64,000 nucleotides of DNA from Candidatus Rokuibacteriota bacterium (GCA_003220495.1 QHSP01000017.1:149711-213710); one strand, 5' to 3'. Counted from the stretch's first letter, positions 34,532 through 43,442 are shown. A program made the numbers and translations. Notes: generated by a model not told the origin, from the sequence alone.

Positions 34532-34537
34532 TATACT
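34532..34537 (+). promoter_or_regulatory. Candidate -10 box (TATACT) for the Gld-type ABC operon
   Basis: TATACT stands 15 bp before the ATG at 34553, giving a predicted leader of under 10 nt with no Shine-Dalgarno. The -35 position shows only a weak TCGAAG. It would drive the four-gene ABC exporter/DUF4340 unit. Confidence 0.4.
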
Positions 34538-34552
34538 TCGTAACCGGCCTCG

Positions 34553-35545
34553 ATGATCGAAGTCGACCGCCTTACAAAGAACTACGGCCTCGTCGCGGCA
34601 ATCCGGGACGTGTCGTTCAGCGTGTCCCCCGGCCAGATCGTGGGCTTCCTCGGGCCCAACGGCGCCGGCAAGTCCACGACCATGCGCATCCTCGCCTGCT
34701 TCATGCCCGCCACGAGCGGTGTGGCGCGGGTCGCCGGCTACGACGTGTTTCGGCAGTCCATGGAGGTCCGCCGCCGGATCGGCTACCTGCCCGAAAACGT
34801 GCCGCTCTACACCGACATGCGCGTCGCGCCGTATCTGGACTTCGTCGCCGAGGTGAAGGGGGTCGGGCGGGCCGAGCGCCGTCGGCGCGTCGCCGACGTC
34901 ATGGACCGCTGCATGGTCGCCGACGTCCAGAATCGTCTGATCGGGAAGCTGTCGAAGGGTTATCGCCAGCGCGTCGGGCTCGCCCAGGCGATCGTGAACG
35001 ATCCGGAGGTGCTCATCCTGGACGAGCCGACGATCGGGCTCGACCCCAAGCAGATCACCGAGATCCGGTCGCTCATCAAATCGCTCGCCGGTCAGCACAC
35101 CGTGATCCTGTCGACGCACATCCTCCCGGAGGTCTCGATGGTGTGCGGCGCGGTGATCATCATCAACAATGGCGCGATCGTGGCGCAGGGGCCGATCGAC
35201 ACCCTGGTCGAGCAGTTCTTCCCGACCTCGCGGCTCGAGGTCGAGATCGTCGGCCCGCCGCCCGCGGTCCGCGACCAGATCCGGGCGATTCCCGGCGTCC
35301 TGTCCGTGCAGGATCAGGCGCCGGCGAACGGCGCCGCGCGGTACACCGTCGAGGCGGCGCGCGGCCGTGACGTGCGCGCCGAGATCTTCCAGCTGGCCGC
35401 CCAGCAGCGGTGGGAGCTGCTCGAGCTCAAGCGCGTGGGGATGACGCTCGAGGAGGTCTTCATCCGGGTCGTCGCCGGAGAGGAATCCGAGGAGGGATCC
35501 GCGGAGAAATCTGCGGAGAAATCCGCGGGAGAGCCGGCGCCGTGA
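34553..35545 (+). CDS. GldA-type ABC transporter ATPase
   Basis: 330-residue ATPase. Walker A is GPNGAGKST, the Q-loop lies in GYLPENVPLY, the signature is LSKGYRQRVGLAQAI, Walker B is VLILDEPTIGLDP and the switch is LSTHILPEV. The C-terminal domain past 220 resembles the regulatory part of ABC-2 (GldA/CcmA) ATPases. The tail EESEEGSAEKSAEKSAGEPAP is encoded by short imperfect repeats of GCGGAGAAATC. It is coupled to the permease by GTGA overlap. Confidence 0.92.
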   Translation: MIEVDRLTKNYGLVAAIRDVSFSVSPGQIVGFLGPNGAGKSTTMRILACFMPATSGVARVAGYDVFRQSMEVRRRIGYLPENVPLYTDMRVAPYLDFVAEVKGVGRAERRRRVADVMDRCMVADVQNRLIGKLSKGYRQRVGLAQAIVNDPEVLILDEPTIGLDPKQITEIRSLIKSLAGQHTVILSTHILPEVSMVCGAVIIINNGAIVAQGPIDTLVEQFFPTSRLEVEIVGPPPAVRDQIRAIPGVLSVQDQAPANGAARYTVEAARGRDVRAEIFQLAAQQRWELLELKRVGMTLEEVFIRVVAGEESEEGSAEKSAEKSAGEPAP

Positions 35546-36309
35546 AGATCTGGGCGATCTTCAAGAAAGAGATGCGCCTCTATTTCACCTCGCCGGTGGC
35601 GTGGGTGGTGCTGACGATCTTCCTCTTCATCGCCGGCTACTTCTTTTCCTCGATCTTCTCGTTCTTCTCGCAGGCCTCCATCCAGTCGGCGATGAATCCG
35701 GCGATGGGACGCGAGCTGAACGTGACCGACAGCGTCATGCGGCCACTCTTCTCGAACATCAGCGTGATCCTGCTCCTGCTCATGCCGCTGGTGACGATGC
35801 GGCTCTTCGCCGAGGAGCGGCGCGCCGGCACCATCGAGCTGCTGCTCACGTTCCCGGTGCGCGACGGCGCGGTGCTGGCCGGGAAGTACCTCGCGGCCCT
35901 CGCCCTCTACGCGATCATGATCGGGCTCACCGTGCTCTACCCGGTGATCGTGGTGTACTTCGCGCGGCTCGAGTGGGGTCCGGTGCTCACGGGCTATCTC
36001 GGGCTCCTCCTCATGGGCGCGACGTTCATCGCGGTCGGCGTATTCGCCTCGTCGCTGACCGAGAATCAGATCGTGGCCGCGGTCACCACCTTCGGGGTCC
36101 TCCTCATCTTCTGGATCCTGGGCTGGAGCGCGGACTACGCCGGGGGGACCGCCGGACGCCTGCTGCAGTTCCTGTCGATCCTCGAGCACAACGACAGCTT
36201 CTCGAAGGGCGTCCTCGACACCAAGGACATCCTCTACTACGTGAATTTCACGGTGCTCGCGCTGTTCCTGACCTCGCGCTCGCTCGAGGCCCGGCGATGG
36301 AAGGGATGA
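35542..36309 (+). CDS. ABC-2 type permease (GldF-like)
   Basis: 255 residues from GTG 35542. Six hydrophobic helices are evident, with an N-terminal amphipathic start IWAIFKKEMRLYFTSPVAWV and the ABC-2 coupling segment LFAEERRAGTIELLLTFPV. It is the membrane partner of the GldA-type ATPase. In Bacteroidetes the same trio supports gliding; outside that group its role is unclear. It overlaps gldG-like by ATGA. Confidence 0.9.
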   Translation: MKIWAIFKKEMRLYFTSPVAWVVLTIFLFIAGYFFSSIFSFFSQASIQSAMNPAMGRELNVTDSVMRPLFSNISVILLLLMPLVTMRLFAEERRAGTIELLLTFPVRDGAVLAGKYLAALALYAIMIGLTVLYPVIVVYFARLEWGPVLTGYLGLLLMGATFIAVGVFASSLTENQIVAAVTTFGVLLIFWILGWSADYAGGTAGRLLQFLSILEHNDSFSKGVLDTKDILYYVNFTVLALFLTSRSLEARRWKG

Positions 36310-37829
36310 TCCGGCGGCTGCTCGACTGGGGCGGGTACCTCGGAGTCGCCGTGCTGGCCTTTGGAGCGATCCTGCCGTTCGTGCGTCCGGAGTGGAACCG
36401 GTATCGATGGACCTTCCTGGCCGTTGGCCTCGTGCTCGTCCTGGTGTCCCTGCTCGCCCGTGTGGAAGACTACCGCGGCTTCTTCGGCCGCCGCGGGATG
36501 CGATACGGCGTGAACACGGCCGTGGCGGTCGCGCTGGTGCTGGGCGCGACGGTCGTCGTGCAGGCGCTGTCCTTCCGGCACAGCGCGCGCTGGGATCTCA
36601 CGGAGAACAAGCGCTTCAGCCTGTCGCCGCAGACCATCCAGCTGCTCGGTAGCCTCAAGACCGAGGTGAACGCGGTCGCGTTCTTCCGCAGCGATCAGCC
36701 CGGCAAGCGGACGGCCGAGGAGCTGCTCAAGCAATATGCCCGCTACTCCAACGGCAAGTTCACCTGGAAGAGCGCCGATCCCGACCGCGAGCCCGGGCTG
36801 GCCCGGCGCTACGGCATCGAGTCGTACGGGACCATCGTGCTCGAGACCAAGGCGAAGTCCGAGAAGGTGCTCGACGCCGAAGAGGAGAAGCTGACGAACG
36901 GCCTCGTCAAGGTCACGCGCGAGGGCAAGCGTATCGTCTACGTGATCCAGGGGCACGGCGAGGCCGAGCTCGGAAACACCGAGCGGCCGGGGTTCAGCGA
37001 AGCGAAGTCGTCGATGGAGAAGGCCAACTACGAGGTCAAGCCGCTCGTCCTGGCGCGCGCCGGCAAGGTGCCGGACGACGCGACGGTCGTGATCCTCGCC
37101 GGCCCCCGCAACGACCTGTTCCCGCCGGAGCTCGAGGCCCTCGACGCGTACCTGGGCCGCGGCGGCAAGGTGCTCGCGATGATCAACCCCTTCCAGAACG
37201 AGGGGCTCAAGAAGCACCTCGTGAAGTACGGATTCCAGCTCGACGACGACCTCGTGGTGGAGCAGAACCCGATCGGACGTCTCTTCGGGATCGGCCCCGA
37301 AGTGCCGATCATCCAGCAGTACGAGTCCCATGCGATCACGCGCGATCTCGGCGGCGTCACGACGCTGTTCCCCCTCACGCGCTCGATCACCGCGCTCAAG
37401 ACGCCGCCGAAGGGCGTCAACGTCCAGGTGCTCGCGCGCACCAGCCCGGACAGCTGGGGCGAGACGAACCGTGCCGACCTCCAGCGCGGGGTGGCGAAGC
37501 CCGATCCTCAGGACCTGAAGGGGCCGCTGGCCGTCGCCGCGGTCGCGACGATCGACAAGGCCCGCATCGTCGTCTACGGCACGTCCAACCTCGCCGCCAA
37601 TCAGTTCCTGAACATCCAGGGCAACCGAGACTTCTTCCTCAACACGGTGAGCTGGCTCGCCGAGGAAGAGGATCAGATCTCGGTCCGTCCGAAGGACGTG
37701 AAGCAGACGCCGGTCTTCATGAGCGCGAACCAGGCGCAGGCCGTGAACCTCCTGCCCATGCTGGTCCTGCCGGGGCTCGTGCTCGTCGGCGGAATCATCG
37801 CCGTCGTTCGCCGCCGCGCGGCGAACTAG
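36306..37829 (+). CDS. GldG-like ABC-associated auxiliary protein
   Basis: 507 residues. There are about three N-terminal membrane helices (about 10-30, 35-55, 72-92), then a large extracytoplasmic domain with HSARWDLTENKRFSLSPQTI, IVYVIQGHGEAEL, a DUF4350/GldG-like fold (VVILAGPRNDLFPPE, GGKVLAMINPF) and a C-terminal membrane helix. This is the usual accessory component of GldA/GldF transporters. Start ATG 36306; an upstream in-frame ATG at 36297 is also open. Confidence 0.85.
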   Translation: MIRRLLDWGGYLGVAVLAFGAILPFVRPEWNRYRWTFLAVGLVLVLVSLLARVEDYRGFFGRRGMRYGVNTAVAVALVLGATVVVQALSFRHSARWDLTENKRFSLSPQTIQLLGSLKTEVNAVAFFRSDQPGKRTAEELLKQYARYSNGKFTWKSADPDREPGLARRYGIESYGTIVLETKAKSEKVLDAEEEKLTNGLVKVTREGKRIVYVIQGHGEAELGNTERPGFSEAKSSMEKANYEVKPLVLARAGKVPDDATVVILAGPRNDLFPPELEALDAYLGRGGKVLAMINPFQNEGLKKHLVKYGFQLDDDLVVEQNPIGRLFGIGPEVPIIQQYESHAITRDLGGVTTLFPLTRSITALKTPPKGVNVQVLARTSPDSWGETNRADLQRGVAKPDPQDLKGPLAVAAVATIDKARIVVYGTSNLAANQFLNIQGNRDFFLNTVSWLAEEEDQISVRPKDVKQTPVFMSANQAQAVNLLPMLVLPGLVLVGGIIAVVRRRAAN

Positions 37830-37840
37830 CCGAGCCGGCC

Positions 37841-39607
37841 ATGCGCTGGCAGACGACCGCGGTCCTGGCCATCATCCTGATCGCGCTCGGCGCCTTCTAT
37901 TACGTCTACGAGGTCCGGCTGGGCCCGGAGCGCGAGAAGACGGAAGGGCGCAAGGGGCGGGTCTTCACGGTCGAGCCGGCCGACGTCGTCGAGGTCGAGC
38001 TCAAGCGGACCGATTCCACCGTCAAGCTCAAGCGCGAAGGCGACGGCTGGCAGATCCTCGCCCCGGTGAACGCGCGCGGTGATCGCGGACCCGTCGACGA
38101 GACGGTGACGTCGATCGTGACCGCCCGCATGGACCGCGAGATCGAAGCCGATCCGAAATCGCCGGGCGACTTCGGGCTCGACCGCCCCGCGGTCGAGGTC
38201 ACGCTTCGGCTCAAAGACGGCAAGCACGTCGGCCTGGTCCTGGGCGCCAAGAGTCCCACAGGGGTCTGGGTCTACGCCCGCGAGGCCGACAAACCCGCCG
38301 TCTTCGTGGTCGGCGACTCGGTCCTGCGTGACACCACCCGGCCGGTCGCCGAGTTCCGTGACAAGACCGTGCTCGCGTTCGAGCAGAAGGACGTGACCGG
38401 CCTCGAGCTCGCCCTGCGCGACGACAAGATCGCGCTCGAGCAAGCCGACGGCCGGTGGAAGCTGACGAAGCCGCGGGCGCTGCCGGCGGACGCCGACACG
38501 GTGCGCGACTTCCTCGAGAAGCTCCGCGCGGCGCGCGTCAAGGAGTTCGCGGCCGATGGGCCGCGCTCCCTGGAGCCGTTCGGGCTCGACAAGCCGGTCA
38601 GGCTCGACATCCAGACGGGCCGGGAGAAGGACCGCGCGACGAAGACGCTCCTGTTCGGGCGCGCGGACCCGGCCAAGAAGGGCGTCTTCGCCATGCGGCC
38701 CGGCGAGTCGACGGTGATGCTGATCCCCGAGGAAACGTGGACGGCGGTGCCGAAGAATGTCGCGGTCCTGCGCGACAAGGCGCTCGTCGGATTCGATCGG
38801 GACAAGGTCACGCAGATCGCGATCGAGAGCCCGAAGGGCGCCGTCACGCTCGCCAAGGACGGTGAGCGCTGGAAGATCACCGCGCCGCAGGCGCTCGCCG
38901 CCGATCAGGTCGAAGCGGGCGCCGTGCTCTTCAAGTTGCGCGACCTCCGCGCCCAGGCTTTCCTGACCGACGACGCCTCGGGGATCCCACGTTATCTCGC
39001 CCAGCCCACGGTGCGCGTGAACATCAGCGAGCAGGGCGCGTCGGGGCCGCGCACCGTTCTCCTTGCGCCCTCGACGGAGAAGCGCGGCGGCGCAGCGAGC
39101 GCGTACGCGGCGGTGGCGGGGCAGGGGCCGGTGGTGCTCGTCGACGGCAAGGCCCTCGAGGACCTCGGGCGCTCGGCCGACGATCTGCGCGACCGCACGC
39201 TCCTGTCCGGGCTCGAGCCGAGGGACATCAAGCGCATGCGCGTGCGCGCGGGCGGCCAGACCGTCGTGGTCGAGCGTAGCGGCGAGAGCGACTGGAAGCT
39301 GGTCGAGGGCGGGCGGGGCGCGGCGAAGGCCGCGACGGTGGACAACCTCCTCTACGCGCTGCGGGCGCTCAAGTGGAAGACGATCGCGGCGCCGACCGGC
39401 GACGAGCCGGCCAAGTACGGCCTCGACGCGCCCACGCTCGAGGTGACGCTCCTCAAAGCCGACGGTGGCGAGGCTGGAGTGCTGCTCGTCGGAAAGCGCG
39501 AGGGCGAGCAGGCCTGGGTCAAATTGAAGTCGGCGCCGGCGATCTACACCGTCGACGTCAAGCAGCTCGGCGACGCGCCGAAGGTCCCCGACGACTTCAA
39601 GGGCTGA
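37841..39607 (+). CDS. DUF4340 domain protein, four-repeat
   Basis: 588 residues. An N-terminal membrane anchor (TAVLAIILIALGAFYYVYEV) precedes four similar units of about 120-140 residues, each opening with a beta segment like VVEVELKR, VTGLELALRD, VTQIAIESPKG and IKRMRVRAGG, and each containing a GxGWxI/W-K-L phrase. DUF4340 proteins are commonly encoded with GldG. Its TGA abuts the stop of the convergent diiron gene with no space (TGATCA). Confidence 0.87.
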   Translation: MRWQTTAVLAIILIALGAFYYVYEVRLGPEREKTEGRKGRVFTVEPADVVEVELKRTDSTVKLKREGDGWQILAPVNARGDRGPVDETVTSIVTARMDREIEADPKSPGDFGLDRPAVEVTLRLKDGKHVGLVLGAKSPTGVWVYAREADKPAVFVVGDSVLRDTTRPVAEFRDKTVLAFEQKDVTGLELALRDDKIALEQADGRWKLTKPRALPADADTVRDFLEKLRAARVKEFAADGPRSLEPFGLDKPVRLDIQTGREKDRATKTLLFGRADPAKKGVFAMRPGESTVMLIPEETWTAVPKNVAVLRDKALVGFDRDKVTQIAIESPKGAVTLAKDGERWKITAPQALAADQVEAGAVLFKLRDLRAQAFLTDDASGIPRYLAQPTVRVNISEQGASGPRTVLLAPSTEKRGGAASAYAAVAGQGPVVLVDGKALEDLGRSADDLRDRTLLSGLEPRDIKRMRVRAGGQTVVVERSGESDWKLVEGGRGAAKAATVDNLLYALRALKWKTIAAPTGDEPAKYGLDAPTLEVTLLKADGGEAGVLLVGKREGEQAWVKLKSAPAIYTVDVKQLGDAPKVPDDFKG

Positions 39608-40540
39608 TCAGTCGAGCAGGCCGAGCTCCTGGTAGCGCGGCGCGATCCGCTCCGAGATGAGCCCGAGACGCTTGAGCCGCGGCATCAAGTTCTCCTGGAA
39701 CAGAAAGCTGTTGAAGGACTTCGTCGTCTGGGAGTGGGTGACCGTGTCCCGCCAGATGGCCTCCCCGTCCCAGCCCATCTCGCTCCAGACGTTCTTCACC
39801 GATCGAAAGCCGGTCTGCTCGTCGCGCGCGTACAGCTGGTCGCAGGCCTTGAAGGTGAAGTTCTCGAGATACTCGCGCTTGGCCGGCTCCATGTTCGGGA
39901 TCGAGCGCCGCAGCGCGAAGTAGCCGAAGTTCACGTGTCGCCCCTCGTCCTGGAGGACATAGTCGAGGAGCTGCGCGAGTGTCGGATCGCCCGTCTGCTT
40001 GCGCATGACGTTGAAGGCGGCGATCGCGAGGCCCTCGACGATCATCTGCATCCCCAAGAGCTTCAGCTCCCAGAGGTTGGTGGCCAGGATCTCGTCCAGC
40101 AGCGACTTGAGCAGCGGGTCGACCGGGTAGATCTTGTGGAGCCGCCCCTCGTCGACGACCTGGGTCGAGGCGTAGAGCTTCGCGTCGAGCTCGGGAATCG
40201 AGTTGACGAGCTGTCCGCACACGACCAGAGCGCCCTGCTCGCCGTGGAGGAACTGCGAGAGGCGCCAGGCGGAGACGCGGACCTCGACTTCCTTGCGCTC
40301 CTCGACGGAGAGCTTCGGGAAGAAGTCGGTCCCCAGGAACGCCATCTGCACGTTCAGCACGGGACCCTCGGCGCCGACCGGACGGGTCCAGTCGATCGCC
40401 GCCGAGCCGTTCCACTGGTTCTTCTTGGCGGTCTCGTACAGGGTCGCGAGCTCGTCGTGCGTGGGCACGTAGTCGTAATCCCACAAGGTCTCGAGCTGAT
40501 AGGTCACCCGCCGGGCCGCGGCTGCTGCAGTGGTCGTCAC
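39608..40540 (-). CDS. Ferritin-like diiron protein (R2-type)
   Basis: 310 residues from GTG 40540 with GAGGTGA 4 nt upstream. Helix-rich; possible iron ligands are in LHGEQGAL (E), ELDAKLYASTQVVDEGRLH, MIVEGLAIAAF (E) and LQDEGRHVNFGYF (ExxH). That pattern fits an R2-like or AurF-like monooxygenase/oxidase rather than a storage ferritin. The partner reductase is not nearby. Transcribed divergently from the MBL hydrolase. Confidence 0.8.
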   Translation of the reverse strand: MTTTAAAAARRVTYQLETLWDYDYVPTHDELATLYETAKKNQWNGSAAIDWTRPVGAEGPVLNVQMAFLGTDFFPKLSVEERKEVEVRVSAWRLSQFLHGEQGALVVCGQLVNSIPELDAKLYASTQVVDEGRLHKIYPVDPLLKSLLDEILATNLWELKLLGMQMIVEGLAIAAFNVMRKQTGDPTLAQLLDYVLQDEGRHVNFGYFALRRSIPNMEPAKREYLENFTFKACDQLYARDEQTGFRSVKNVWSEMGWDGEAIWRDTVTHSQTTKSFNSFLFQENLMPRLKRLGLISERIAPRYQELGLLD

Positions 40541-40597
40541 GCGCTCACCTCGGATCAGAGTCGGAACTCCAAGTAGGTCAGATCAGGTTCGTCATTC

Positions 40598-40639
40598 TAC
40601 CTCGCCGCGCCGCGCGCGCGGATCCGCGAGGGCGAGGTA
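40598..40639. repeat. 9-bp inverted repeat between divergent diiron and MBL genes
   Basis: TACCTCGCC (40598-40606) and GGCGAGGTA (40631-40639) are perfect reverse complements. The 24-bp spacer is a CGCGCG-rich tract that can pair further. Lying between divergent genes, it is more likely an operator or a chance GC hairpin than a terminator. Confidence 0.4.
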
Positions 40640-40656
40640 CCGTTCTCGCCTGGTCG

Positions 40657-41379
40657 ATGGACCTGGAGTACGATGGTTCCGTGCCGGACGAGACGATCTA
40701 CCTGGAGCAGATGGAGCTGGGGCCGATGCAGAACTTCGTCTATCTCATCGGCGACCCGCAGGCGCGTGAGTGCGTCGTCGTCGACCCGGCATGGGAGATC
40801 GAGACGATCGTCGAAACGGCCCAGGCCCGCGGCATGACGATCACCGGCGCGCTGGTCACCCACACCCACCAGGACCACGTCGGCGGCAGCCTCGAGTCCT
40901 GGGGCATGCCAGGCCGCATTCCGGGCGTCGAGGAGCTTCTGGAGCGATTGCCGGCGAAGGTCTACGTGCACAAGGCGGAGCGCGAGTTCTTGAAGGGCCT
41001 GGGCTCCGACCTGGTCAAGGTGGACAATCACTCGACCCTGACGATCGGCCGCCTCACGTTGACCTTCCTGCACACGCCCGGGCACACGCCCGGCTCCCAG
41101 TGCTTCTTGATCGACGGCCGGCTCGTGTCCGGCGACACGCTTTTCATCGGCTCGTGCGGCCGGACCGACCTGCCGGGCAGCGATCCCAAGGAGATGTACT
41201 ATTCGCTCACGCAGCGTCTCGGCGCGCTGCCCGATTCCACGATCCTGTTCCCCGGACACAACTACGGCGGCCCGTCCTCGACGATCGGCGACGAGAAGCG
41301 CGGCAATCCTTTCATGCGCTTTGCGGCCCTCGGCGACTTCCTGCGCACGATGGGCGGCGGCCGGATCGTCGCGCCCTAG
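40657..41379 (+). CDS. MBL-fold hydrolase (glyoxalase II/ETHE1-like)
   Basis: 240 residues. The metal-binding motif is THTHQDHVGG, followed by HTPGHTPGSQCFL, SGDTLFIGSCGRTDLPGSD and PGHNYGGPSSTIG. These are the glyoxalase II / persulfide dioxygenase landmarks; the RTDLPGSD tract is common to both. The first ATG is used; a GTG at 40681 is an alternative. Substrate (S-D-lactoyl-thiol or glutathione persulfide) is undetermined. Confidence 0.9.
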   Translation: MDLEYDGSVPDETIYLEQMELGPMQNFVYLIGDPQARECVVVDPAWEIETIVETAQARGMTITGALVTHTHQDHVGGSLESWGMPGRIPGVEELLERLPAKVYVHKAEREFLKGLGSDLVKVDNHSTLTIGRLTLTFLHTPGHTPGSQCFLIDGRLVSGDTLFIGSCGRTDLPGSDPKEMYYSLTQRLGALPDSTILFPGHNYGGPSSTIGDEKRGNPFMRFAALGDFLRTMGGGRIVAP

Positions 41380-41491
41380 CATTCCTCGGCCGCCGGCGTC
41401 GGCCGATCGCGCGTCCGATCCGCACCGCACGCCCGCGCGCGCCCGTTCTCTACCGTCGCGGCTGGTGGGAGGTGCTATCCTCGAATTCAGC

Positions 41492-42097
41492 ATGTCCATC
41501 AGCGTGAAGAACTGGCTCAAGGTCCGATTCATCGCGGGTTTCTTCGTCACGGTGCCCGCGTTCCTCACCGCGTGGCTGCTCTGGATCTTCTGGAGTCGGA
41601 TCGACGATGTGTTCACTCCGATGTACGTGCGGATTCTGGGACGGGCCGTCCCCGGACTCGGTTTCCTGACGGCCATCGGCATCATCCTGATGATGGGCAC
41701 GATCGCGCGAAACGTGGTCGGCCGGCGCGTCCTCGCCTGGGGCGACAATCTCCTGCTGCGCGTGCCGATCTATCGGCGGCTCTACCCGTCGGTCAAGATG
41801 CTGATCGATTCGTTCTCGCCCGAGCGCCGAAGCGCCTTCGGTGCCGTGGTGCTCGTCGAGCATCCCCGACAGGGAGAGTACGCGTTCGGTTTCGTCACGA
41901 GCCATGTCGTCGTCGAGACGCCGCACGGCAAGCGCGAGATGGTGAGCGTCTTCATTCCAACCAACAACCTCTATCTGGGCGACGTCGTCCTGGTCCCTCG
42001 CGACGACGTGCTGCCGACGGGGCTGCCGGTAGAGGAAGGCGTGCGCATCATCCTCTCGGCGGGCAACGCCACCCCGCGCCAGCTTCCGCGAAGCTAG
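41492..42097 (+). CDS. DUF502 membrane protein
   Basis: 201-residue DUF502 protein. Two hydrophobic helices (about 8-32 and 48-70) are followed by the signature GRRVLAWGDNLLLRVPIYRRLYPSVK and FVFIPTNN-like (VSVFIPTNNLYLGDV) and LSAGNATP at the C-terminus. Function unknown in the family. A TATCCT box at 41476 lies 10 bp before the ATG. It converges with the dienelactone hydrolase-like gene, stops overlapping in CTAG. Confidence 0.85.
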   Translation: MSISVKNWLKVRFIAGFFVTVPAFLTAWLLWIFWSRIDDVFTPMYVRILGRAVPGLGFLTAIGIILMMGTIARNVVGRRVLAWGDNLLLRVPIYRRLYPSVKMLIDSFSPERRSAFGAVVLVEHPRQGEYAFGFVTSHVVVETPHGKREMVSVFIPTNNLYLGDVVLVPRDDVLPTGLPVEEGVRIILSAGNATPRQLPRS

Positions 42098-42738
42098 CGC
42101 GCCTGGCGACCCCGCGACAGGCGCTGCGCCCACTCGCTCACCGCCTCGCCCAGCGGGAACAGCTTGCCGAAGAAGAAGTGATCGGCCCCTTCGATGGCGG
42201 CGGCCGTGATCCAGGGCCGCGCCGCCGTGAACCGCGCGAAGTCGTCGGGCGGGCAGTACTGGTCTCGCGTGCCGGCCACCGCCAAAGTCGGCACGCGCGT
42301 GTCCTCGAGGAACCCGAAGTCGGACATCGCGAGCGGCGGCGCGATCAGCGCGATGCCCGCGACCCGGCCATCGCGGCTGCCGACCAGCGCGGCGATCCTC
42401 GAGCCGAACGAGTATCCGGCGATCGCGAGCACGCCACCGTTCGTGGCCTTTGCCAGCACGTCGAGAGCCGCCGCCGCGTCCTCCTGCTCTGCGACCCCAC
42501 CCCCGTGAACCCCTCCCGAAGCGCCGACTCCTCTGAAATTGAAGCGCAGCGTCGCAAGACCGAGGGCCGCGCACACCTCCTGGACGCGCACGACCACCGG
42601 ATTTTCCATGTCGCCGCCGTACAGTGGATGGGGATGGCAGATCACGACACCGGCCGGCGGGGACGGGGGCAGAGCCAGGAGCGCCTCGAGGCTCAAATCG
42701 GCCCCCACGGACAGCTTTACGGGCTGTTCGGGTATCAT
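42094..42738 (-). CDS. Alpha/beta hydrolase (dienelactone hydrolase-like)
   Basis: 214 residues from ATG 42738. It has VVICHPHPLYGGDMENPVV (oxyanion region), FNFRGVGASGG, the nucleophile elbow AGYSFGSR (Ser) and a C-terminal His in GADHFFFGKL. This matches the small cytoplasmic esterase/YqiA-like group recorded as alpha/beta hydrolases of unknown substrate. Divergent from the anti-sigma-like gene. Confidence 0.85.
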   Translation of the reverse strand: MIPEQPVKLSVGADLSLEALLALPPSPPAGVVICHPHPLYGGDMENPVVVRVQEVCAALGLATLRFNFRGVGASGGVHGGGVAEQEDAAAALDVLAKATNGGVLAIAGYSFGSRIAALVGSRDGRVAGIALIAPPLAMSDFGFLEDTRVPTLAVAGTRDQYCPPDDFARFTAARPWITAAAIEGADHFFFGKLFPLGEAVSEWAQRLSRGRQAR

Positions 42739-42778
42739 CTGCCGCCATGAGAATACGGGTGGGGGCCTCGCGCGTCCA

Positions 42779-43294
42779 ATGGTCGTGTTGACTTGCCTTC
42801 TGACCCGCCGCCGGATCGGCGCCCATCTCGACGGGGCTCTGGAAAATGGGCCCGCCACGGCTATGTCCAGACACCTGAGCAGGTGCGCCAAGTGTCAGGG
42901 CGAGGCCGAGAATATCCGGAGAGTTCGGGTTCTCCTCCAGCGCACCCTGAGCCTCGGCCAGAACCGTGCGGAGCCCGACTGGTCGGGCCTCTGGCCGGGA
43001 ATCGTCCGCGGGATCGAGGATGCCAAGCATCGCGAGATACAGGCCCCCATCGTCACGCGAGGCAGTTGGTGGCGGCGACCCCGGTTGACGCTCGGCGGAG
43101 CGCTCGTCGCGGCCGCACTCGTCTCGGTTACGCTCTGGCAGCTGAACTCCGGCCCTCTCGCTCCAGAAGCTCCCATCTTCGTCAGCTCGGCCCACACCGA
43201 CGATCCGCGAGGGACCGTCGTGGTCTACTCGCCGCACGAACAGCAAGACGTCGCGGTCGTGTGGGTGCTGGGGCTCGACGAATCGTCTGACTGA
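42779..43294 (+). CDS. Putative zinc-finger anti-sigma-like membrane protein
   Basis: 171 residues. The N-terminal part has HLDGALENG and HLSRCAKCQGE (HxxxCxxC), the ZAS/zf-HC2 anti-sigma-factor motif. A single hydrophobic helix (LTLGGALVAAALVSVTLW) at about 101-118 separates it from a small extracytoplasmic domain. No ECF sigma gene lies beside it, so the partner is unlinked or lost. Its stop codon falls inside the left arm of palindromic element B. Confidence 0.72.
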   Translation: MVVLTCLLTRRRIGAHLDGALENGPATAMSRHLSRCAKCQGEAENIRRVRVLLQRTLSLGQNRAEPDWSGLWPGIVRGIEDAKHREIQAPIVTRGSWWRRPRLTLGGALVAAALVSVTLWQLNSGPLAPEAPIFVSSAHTDDPRGTVVVYSPHEQQDVAVVWVLGLDESSD

Positions 43295-43442
43295 GCGGCG
43301 CGGGGGGCGGGTCGGGTGGGGCATCCTGCGACCTGCGCGCTTACTGCCCTCTAGATTCTGCTGACGGTTGCTCGTTCCTGGCGACCGTGCCTACACAGGT
43401 CGCAGGATGTCCCACCCGACCCGCCCCCCGCGCCAGTCAGTC
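43289..43442. repeat. Long palindromic element, copy B (47-bp arms, 60-nt loop)
   Basis: Arms 43289-43335 and 43396-43442 are reverse complements with three mismatches, around exactly 60 nt (43336-43395). Read in reverse complement, the loop starts TGTAGGCACG and ends AAGCGCG, as in copy A, and keeps TCAG and TCTA tracts. Arms differ from copy A in sequence, but GGTGGG is 21 bp from the loop in both. The left arm contains the anti-sigma TGA stop. The gap to the convergent cpoB is otherwise featureless (43443-43579). Confidence 0.9.

Noticed and set aside
40541..40656. tRNA or small RNA gene between diiron and MBL genes
   Set aside because: Only one short inverted repeat; no cloverleaf arms or CCA-like end.
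42747..42791. 14-codon leader peptide before the anti-sigma-like gene
   Set aside because: No ribosome site and no attenuator-like structure; likely chance.
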